Assembly: GCA_030635805.1 (NCBI GenBank)
Contig: DAOVYC010000009.1
Coordinates: 1-10,183, forward strand
DNA from: a bacterium
GTDB lineage: Bacteria; Patescibacteriota; Gracilibacteria; JAUYGZ01; DAOVYC01
DNA length: 10,183 bases
Direction of reading: 5' to 3'
Made by a program: the position numbers and the translations under genes. Positions 7,128-10,183 of the stretch are shown here, piece by piece (the stretch's first letter is position 1; each line of letters opens with the position of its first letter). Below the pieces are notes generated by a model. It made no database searches and had not been told where the DNA came from. It was given only the letters and a program-made list of their open reading frames with translations.

Positions 7128-7886
7128 TTATTGTTCTTTTCCTTGCCCCCACAACATCTCAAACAATCCCGTCATTGTTGAAAAAAGAGCCAGGCTATCA
7201 ATTATAGTTGCAAATTCTTCTCCCTGCTTATAGGAAATAATCGCAACCTTTTTTGCATAGCAAAAAATAGCAACATCAAAAGAAAACTTTCTGGAGGATA
7301 TATATCGTATTTTTCTCAATTCTTTGCTGCTAAACTCATTGCATTTTAAATTCACCTTATTTATCGGCAATACTACTCTGCAGGTAATTCCTTTTTTCAC
7401 TCTTTTTGGAATATAACTCTCAAAAATATAATTCTTTAATTCTGCACTTATGGAACTAATATCATGAATAATATTTATCTCTTTTGCTAACTCTAAAGTT
7501 TCCTCATAAACAGAAATAATTCCATCCAGCCCCAAAAACGTCCTTACTCCCGGCAAAATATTTGCCGGATTAATTATCTTCTGAAACAGGGGAAGTTGTT
7601 CAGACATTACATTAATATATTTTTCCACTTTTTGCTTTTTTTGTTCCAAAAAAGAAAGAATCCTTTCTGGGGATTCTGCGGTAAAATATTTAATATTTGA
7701 ACGAACTGTTGTGCTGACCACTCCTTTTTTCACTAATTGAATCAGTATCTGATAGGTCGTAATGCGATTGTATTGAATTCTGGAAGCAATAAAACTCGCT
7801 GGTCGTGCACCACTGTGCAGTAAGGCCAGATACACCTCTGCCTCCTTCTTGTTAAATCCAATATCAGTAAGAAGATTTTTCAGCAT
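7128..7886 (-). CDS. TrmB-family transcriptional regulator
   Basis: This 252-residue protein, counted from ATG 7886, is a predicted DNA-binding regulator. Residues 1-70 form the TrmB winged helix (LLTDIGFNKKEAEVYLALL, then RITTYQILIQLVKKGVV and a wing ending KYFTAESPERIL). Residues about 71-104 are a likely coiled coil for dimerisation (FLEQKKQKVEKYINVM). The rest is an effector-type domain of the sort found in many short bacterial and archaeal TrmB homologues, ending in LFEMLWGQG. Its ligand is unknown. An in-frame TTG at 7925 would add 13 residues. A TATAAT box on this strand at 7931-7926 places transcription initiation after that TTG, and family members start right before the LLxxLGL helix, so 7886 is preferred. 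It converges with the MurE-like gene across a 63-base gap (7065-7127) in which I see no clear terminator. Confidence 0.85.
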   Translation of the reverse strand: MLKNLLTDIGFNKKEAEVYLALLHSGARPASFIASRIQYNRITTYQILIQLVKKGVVSTTVRSNIKYFTAESPERILSFLEQKKQKVEKYINVMSEQLPLFQKIINPANILPGVRTFLGLDGIISVYEETLELAKEINIIHDISSISAELKNYIFESYIPKRVKKGITCRVVLPINKVNLKCNEFSSKELRKIRYISSRKFSFDVAIFCYAKKVAIISYKQGEEFATIIDSLALFSTMTGLFEMLWGQGKEQ

Positions 7887-7925
7887 GGCATAGACAAAAT
7901 TAAGGGAAGAAATGAATTCTAACAA

Positions 7926-7931
7926 ATTATA
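7926..7931 (-). promoter_or_regulatory. -10 box of the TrmB-type regulator gene
   Basis: The plus strand reads ATTATA, which is a perfect TATAAT on the minus strand. No good -35 lies at the standard distance. A start near 7919 would give a leader of about 33 bases before ATG 7886. The palindrome at 7959-7981 begins 27 bases upstream of this box, covering the region just behind the -35 position. Confidence 0.4.
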
Positions 7932-7958
7932 AAGAGGATTGCAAGTTTTTATTTAATA

Positions 7959-7981
7959 TTACTTAATCATATATTAAGTAA
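7959..7981. promoter_or_regulatory. Operator-like 9-bp palindrome upstream of the TrmB-type gene
   Basis: TTACTTAAT (7959-7967) and ATTAAGTAA (7973-7981) are perfect inverted arms around a 5-base centre CATAT. The half-site spacing of about 14 bases, with only one other promoter side present, fits a dimeric winged-helix operator. Its place just upstream of the regulator's own promoter suggests autoregulation, possibly with control of the divergent response regulator. No T run follows either arm, so it is not a terminator. Confidence 0.5.
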
Positions 7982-8094
7982 ATATTTCCTGTTGCACTTT
8001 TTTAACAACACGTCCGTTTTTCCAGCTTTTCTAGCGGTTTTTCAGCACATACTTATCACCTCACCACCTCCTTTCTTTTTTGTATATTTTATTT

Positions 8095-8108
8095 TATAGT
8101 AAAACTAT
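8095..8108 (+). promoter_or_regulatory. Weak candidate -10 region of the response regulator gene, with a small dyad
   Basis: TATAGT (8095-8100) matches the -10 consensus at 5 of 6 positions, but the upstream T-rich DNA offers no convincing -35. A short dyad, ATAGT-aaa-ACTAT (8096-8108), overlaps it. If it is used, the leader would be about 90 bases and almost free of G. Confidence 0.25.
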
Positions 8109-8168
8109 TCCATTTTCTCCCTTCCCCTTCCACCCTCTTTATTTCTGATTCAATTGTAGCCCTTTTTC

Positions 8169-8196
8169 CTTTTTATTTTTTACTTTTTATTTTTTA
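8169..8196 (+). repeat. Perfect 2 x 14-base tandem repeat directly before the response regulator start
   Basis: CTTTTTATTTTTTA occurs at 8169-8182 and again at 8183-8196, followed by CT and the ATG at 8199. It occupies the place of a ribosome binding site, so initiation must use another mechanism. A change in copy number would alter the U-rich leader without touching the protein. Confidence 0.7.
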
Positions 8197-8198
8197 CT

Positions 8199-8876
8199 AT
8201 GCACACGCGAAAAACTCGTCAAAACATTCTTTTTGTGTCTATAGACGACAAAATAAAAAATATGATAATTCATAATTTAGAAAAAAAAGAATACCGGATA
8301 GATTATGTAAAGAACGAAGACATTGGTCTCGCAAAAGCTATTCATTTTTCCTATAGTTTTATTATTTATGATAAAAATCATCTTAATCATCCTGTCGAAT
8401 TTATAAAAACCGTTCGAGACAACAACGTCATTACCCCCATAATTGTCTTAGCAAGTAAACTATATGAAACACTTAAAATTGAATGTCTTGAGTCCGGCGC
8501 CGATATGCTTGTAGATAAAAGAGAGATGGAATTCACGTTCGCGCAAATAAAAGCATTTATAAGAAGATTTAGTCCTGAAAAAGAAGAAAATATTTTAGTA
8601 CAAAATCTCCAGCTGAATGGAAATAAATTAGAAGCAATATATAAAAATAAAAAAATCCCTCTTCGGAAAAAAGAGTTTAGTCTCTTGGCTTATCTGGCCA
8701 GTCACCCCAATACGGTTTTTTCCAGAGATCACCTTTATCAGATAATATGGAATAAACAGAAACTAAAATCAAACACTGTGGATACTCACATAAATCTCTT
8801 GCGAAAAAAACTTGGCGAAAACACCAGCACCTTGATCCGCACTATTCATGCTAAAGGATATGCTATAATCGTCTAA
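8199..8876 (+). CDS. OmpR/PhoB-type response regulator, orphan
   Basis: This 225-residue protein has the two-domain layout of OmpR regulators. The receiver domain (about 8-125) has the acidic pair Asp16/Asp17, a likely phospho-acceptor Asp58 in FIIYD, and Lys107 in MLVDKRE. The conserved switch Thr/Ser is Ala85 (IIVLAS), and the Pro after the Lys is Arg, so the receiver is divergent and may signal weakly or without phosphorylation. The DNA-binding winged helix (about 132-225) is typical: IPLRKKEFSLLAYLASHP, NTVDTHINLLRKKLG and the C-terminal IRTIHAKGYAIIV. No histidine kinase lies beside it in the window. The start at 8199 is the first in-frame ATG and is preceded by a U-rich tandem repeat instead of a Shine-Dalgarno sequence. 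Its TAA stop overlaps the stop of the convergent ispE. Confidence 0.9.
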   Translation: MHTRKTRQNILFVSIDDKIKNMIIHNLEKKEYRIDYVKNEDIGLAKAIHFSYSFIIYDKNHLNHPVEFIKTVRDNNVITPIIVLASKLYETLKIECLESGADMLVDKREMEFTFAQIKAFIRRFSPEKEENILVQNLQLNGNKLEAIYKNKKIPLRKKEFSLLAYLASHPNTVFSRDHLYQIIWNKQKLKSNTVDTHINLLRKKLGENTSTLIRTIHAKGYAIIV

Positions 8877-9730
8877 TATAGACTACAAACAAAAACCAGA
8901 TATTTCTGCCCATAGATTTCTCTTACTTCTCTTAACTTGTCTTTGTGCCCAAAGCCATACAGGCAAGAACCGGATCCGCTTAGCATTACCTTGTCCAATC
9001 CGCATCCTAAAATCTTTTCCTTAAATTCCAATATCTCGGGATATCTCTCAAAAATAACCCCTTCAAAATCATTATGCATAAGGTTCCAATAAGATAATAT
9101 GTCTTTTGATCTTCTTCGTAATTTTTCAGAAAACATATCAGTCTTGTGAGTCATTTTTCCAATGGCAGAGAGATCAAGAGATCGATAAGCTTTTTCTGAA
9201 GAACTCTTTATTTTAGGAAAAAATATAAGCACCGGCACATTCGGAAAAGACGGAAGAGAAAAGACCTTTTCGCCGAAGTGAGCTCCAAAAGCCGTAGAAT
9301 AATTACTCACAAAAAAAGGAACATCCATACCAATTTCCATTCCTATCTTCATTAAGGCTTGAGTATTAAGCCCGGTAGAAAATAAATGATTAAGTCCAAG
9401 TAAAACCGTCGCCGCATTACTGCTCGCCCCACCCAACCCCGCCGCCACCGGAATAATTTTTTTCAACTTTACGCTTACGCCAATCTGCTTTCCGATTTTT
9501 TTACAAAAAAGATCATAAGCTTTTCTGATCGTATTATTTTCCGGCAAGCGTTTGTTCGACTGAAGCTTTAATCCTTCGTCATTACAAGACGTAAACTCCA
9601 GTTCATCAAAAAGATTTATTCTTTGAAAAATAGTTTGAATACGATGATACCCGCTTATTTCGTCCTTATCGAGAATATCAAGCGTCAGATTTATCTTGGC
9701 CGGCGATTGCATTAACAAAGTATCTGCCAT
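8873..9730 (-). CDS. ispE: 4-diphosphocytidyl-2-C-methyl-D-erythritol kinase
   Basis: This GHMP-fold kinase of 285 residues is the standard length. It phosphorylates CDP-methylerythritol with ATP in the MEP pathway to isoprenoid precursors. The N-terminal PAKINLTL (10-17) carries catalytic Lys12. SGYHRIQTIFQRINLFDELE (26-45) is the substrate-binding stretch. The ATP loop is PVAAGLGGASSNAAT (94-108), and IGMDVPFF (133-140) carries catalytic Asp136. The C-terminal MLSGSGSCLYGF (249-260) completes the fold. The ATP loop departs from the usual GLGGGSSDAA by Ala for Gly and Asn for Asp, which is uncommon. Both catalytic residues remain, so I expect activity. ATG 9730 is chosen, though Met7 (9712) would also suit. 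The gene is convergent with the response regulator and their stop codons overlap. No other MEP gene lies in the window. Confidence 0.95.
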   Translation of the reverse strand: MADTLLMQSPAKINLTLDILDKDEISGYHRIQTIFQRINLFDELEFTSCNDEGLKLQSNKRLPENNTIRKAYDLFCKKIGKQIGVSVKLKKIIPVAAGLGGASSNAATVLLGLNHLFSTGLNTQALMKIGMEIGMDVPFFVSNYSTAFGAHFGEKVFSLPSFPNVPVLIFFPKIKSSSEKAYRSLDLSAIGKMTHKTDMFSEKLRRRSKDILSYWNLMHNDFEGVIFERYPEILEFKEKILGCGLDKVMLSGSGSCLYGFGHKDKLREVREIYGQKYLVFVCSLY

Positions 9731-9766
9731 ACACGGACATAATAACCATTTTTAAGACGTAATAAC

Positions 9767-9772
9767 AGTATA
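9767..9772 (-). promoter_or_regulatory. Candidate -10 box of ispE
   Basis: The minus strand reads TATACT (9772 to 9767), 5 of 6 matches to TATAAT. It is placed to start transcription near 9760, about 30 bases before ATG 9730. A TTGTAA on this strand lies only 11 bases upstream, too close for a standard -35. Confidence 0.3.
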
Positions 9773-9776
9773 ATCA

Positions 9777-9804
9777 TTGACTTTTACAAAAAAGTTATCA
9801 TAAT
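9777..9804 (+). promoter_or_regulatory. Candidate sigma-70 promoter for the unknown gene at 9834
   Basis: TTGACT (9777-9782, 5 of 6) and CATAAT (9799-9804, 5 of 6) are spaced by 16 bases, the best -35/-10 pair in the window. A start near 9811 gives a leader of about 23 bases with no Shine-Dalgarno sequence. A perfect TATAAT also lies at 9769-9774 on this strand, without a clear -35. The elements interleave with the minus-strand ispE -10. Confidence 0.5.
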
Positions 9805-9833
9805 GAACTACTAATAATTTAAACCAAAAAATA

Positions 9834-10183
9834 ATGAAAATACTATCACGTAAAGAATTTGAAGAAATAATTAGCCCACTATTGCCGGTCGATAATGAAA
9901 ACACAGCAGAAGACGATCAAGAAATAATTTCCACTCTATTTAAGAAGTTGGCTATAGGGAGGGAAGTTATAATTTGTAGAAAAGAAGTGCTCTCCTCCTT
10001 AAACAGGGGGACGCAAGAGCAATTGGCAGATGTAGGATACAAAGCCAATGAATGGTTATTCGAGCAACATAATGATAAAAAAGGATTTATTGTTAAATTT
10101 ATGGATAAAATTCTCAATATTCCCCTGGAAGGAATATTTGAAATAATAGTCGATACAAAAGAAATATGGTCGGAAGAAGAAAC
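9834..10183 (+). CDS. Unrecognised acidic protein (3' end outside the window)
   Basis: The frame from ATG 9834 stays open for 116 codons to the window edge, and it follows a good promoter. The N-terminal part reads MKILSRKEFEEIISPLLPVD, then an acidic linker (DNENTAEDDQE) and predicted helices with IICRKEVLSSLNRGTQEQL, VGYKANEWLFEQ and FMDKILNIPLEGIFEI. It has no signal peptide, membrane segment or catalytic motif that I recognise. It looks soluble and mostly helical, with many Glu and Asp. I do not know its family. Reading the opposite strand gives an open frame at 9917-10117, but that is a shadow of this one. Confidence 0.6.
   Translation, partial: MKILSRKEFEEIISPLLPVDNENTAEDDQEIISTLFKKLAIGREVIICRKEVLSSLNRGTQEQLADVGYKANEWLFEQHNDKKGFIVKFMDKILNIPLEGIFEIIVDTKEIWSEEE

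Larger units (their letters stand above)
7887..8198. other. Divergent intergenic region between the TrmB-type regulator and the response regulator
   Basis: The 312-base spacer holds the minus-strand TATAAT at 7926-7931 and the 23-base palindrome at 7959-7981. It also holds a weak TGTTG/CAACA dyad near 7990-8010 and an anti-Shine-Dalgarno-like CACCTCCTTTCT at 8065-8076. Its right half is a G-poor leader: only 6 G in 158 bases on the plus strand from 8041 to 8198. It ends in a 2 x 14-base tandem repeat. I find no supported small ORF or known RNA in it. Confidence 0.6.

Noticed and set aside
7887..7925. TTG start at 7925 for the TrmB-type regulator
   Set aside because: It lies directly after the TATAAT box, before the expected transcription start, and the extra 13 residues do not match the family, which begins at the LLxxLGL helix.
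9917..10117. Minus-strand 66-codon frame near the right end
   Set aside because: It is antisense to the open frame from 9834, which has a good promoter, and it has no supporting signal of its own.
1..10183. Recoded TGA as glycine (Gracilibacteria/Absconditabacteria code)
   Set aside because: The only TGA stop is followed at once by TAA, so that single case is neutral. However, all complete genes run without internal TGA and use GGN for glycine, which fits the standard code.
1..10183. CRISPR arrays, insertion sequences, tRNA or rRNA genes
   Set aside because: No spaced direct repeats, transposase motifs, terminal inverted repeats or cloverleaf patterns were seen on reading both strands.

Overview
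The window is AT-rich and gene-dense. It encodes chromosomal housekeeping and uptake functions on both strands, with no sign of mobile DNA, tRNA, rRNA or CRISPR. Several traits suggest a bacterium of the Patescibacteria (candidate phyla radiation) type, possibly near Peregrinibacteria. These traits are compact genes, almost no Shine-Dalgarno sequences, a ComEC without its C-terminal hydrolase domain, a MurE-like ligase without its N-terminal domain, a TrmB-type regulator, and AT-rich or pyrimidine-rich microsatellite spacers. This placement is an inference from style and gene content, not from a marker gene. TGA is not read as glycine, because all eight complete genes are uninterrupted under the standard bacterial code.

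Layout, left to right. (1) The 3' part of a metallo-beta-lactamase-fold hydrolase that resembles the MBLAC1 type (1-463). (2) A promoter and an FAD/NAD(P)-dependent oxidoreductase of the CoA-disulfide reductase/NADH oxidase family (494-1840). (3) A structured 93-base spacer ending in an intrinsic terminator that touches the next start codon. (4) A close plus-strand run: comEC (DNA uptake channel), a CTACAAC microsatellite, ribBA and ribD (early riboflavin pathway), then, after an internal extended -10 promoter, a divergent MurE-like ligase (to 7064). (5) A TrmB-family regulator on the minus strand (7128-7886). (6) A 312-base divergent spacer with a strong palindrome and a G-poor, pyrimidine-rich leader. 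(7) An orphan OmpR-type response regulator (8199-8876). (8) ispE on the minus strand, whose stop codon overlaps that of the response regulator. (9) A divergent promoter region and the start of an unrecognised acidic protein that runs off the window (9834 onward).

Functionally, RibBA makes both riboflavin precursors and RibD carries the pyrimidine branch on to 5-amino-6-ribitylamino-uracil phosphate. Lumazine synthase, riboflavin synthase and an FMN riboswitch are not visible here. IspE belongs to the MEP isoprenoid pathway. The MurE-like protein keeps the Mur ligase catalytic core but has lost both the UDP-sugar-binding domain and the diaminopimelate-recognition residues, so its substrate is open. 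I see no clearly novel multi-gene system. The most interesting items are this ligase, the terminator abutting the comEC start, the palindrome upstream of the TrmB-type gene, and the window-wide absence of ribosome binding sites.
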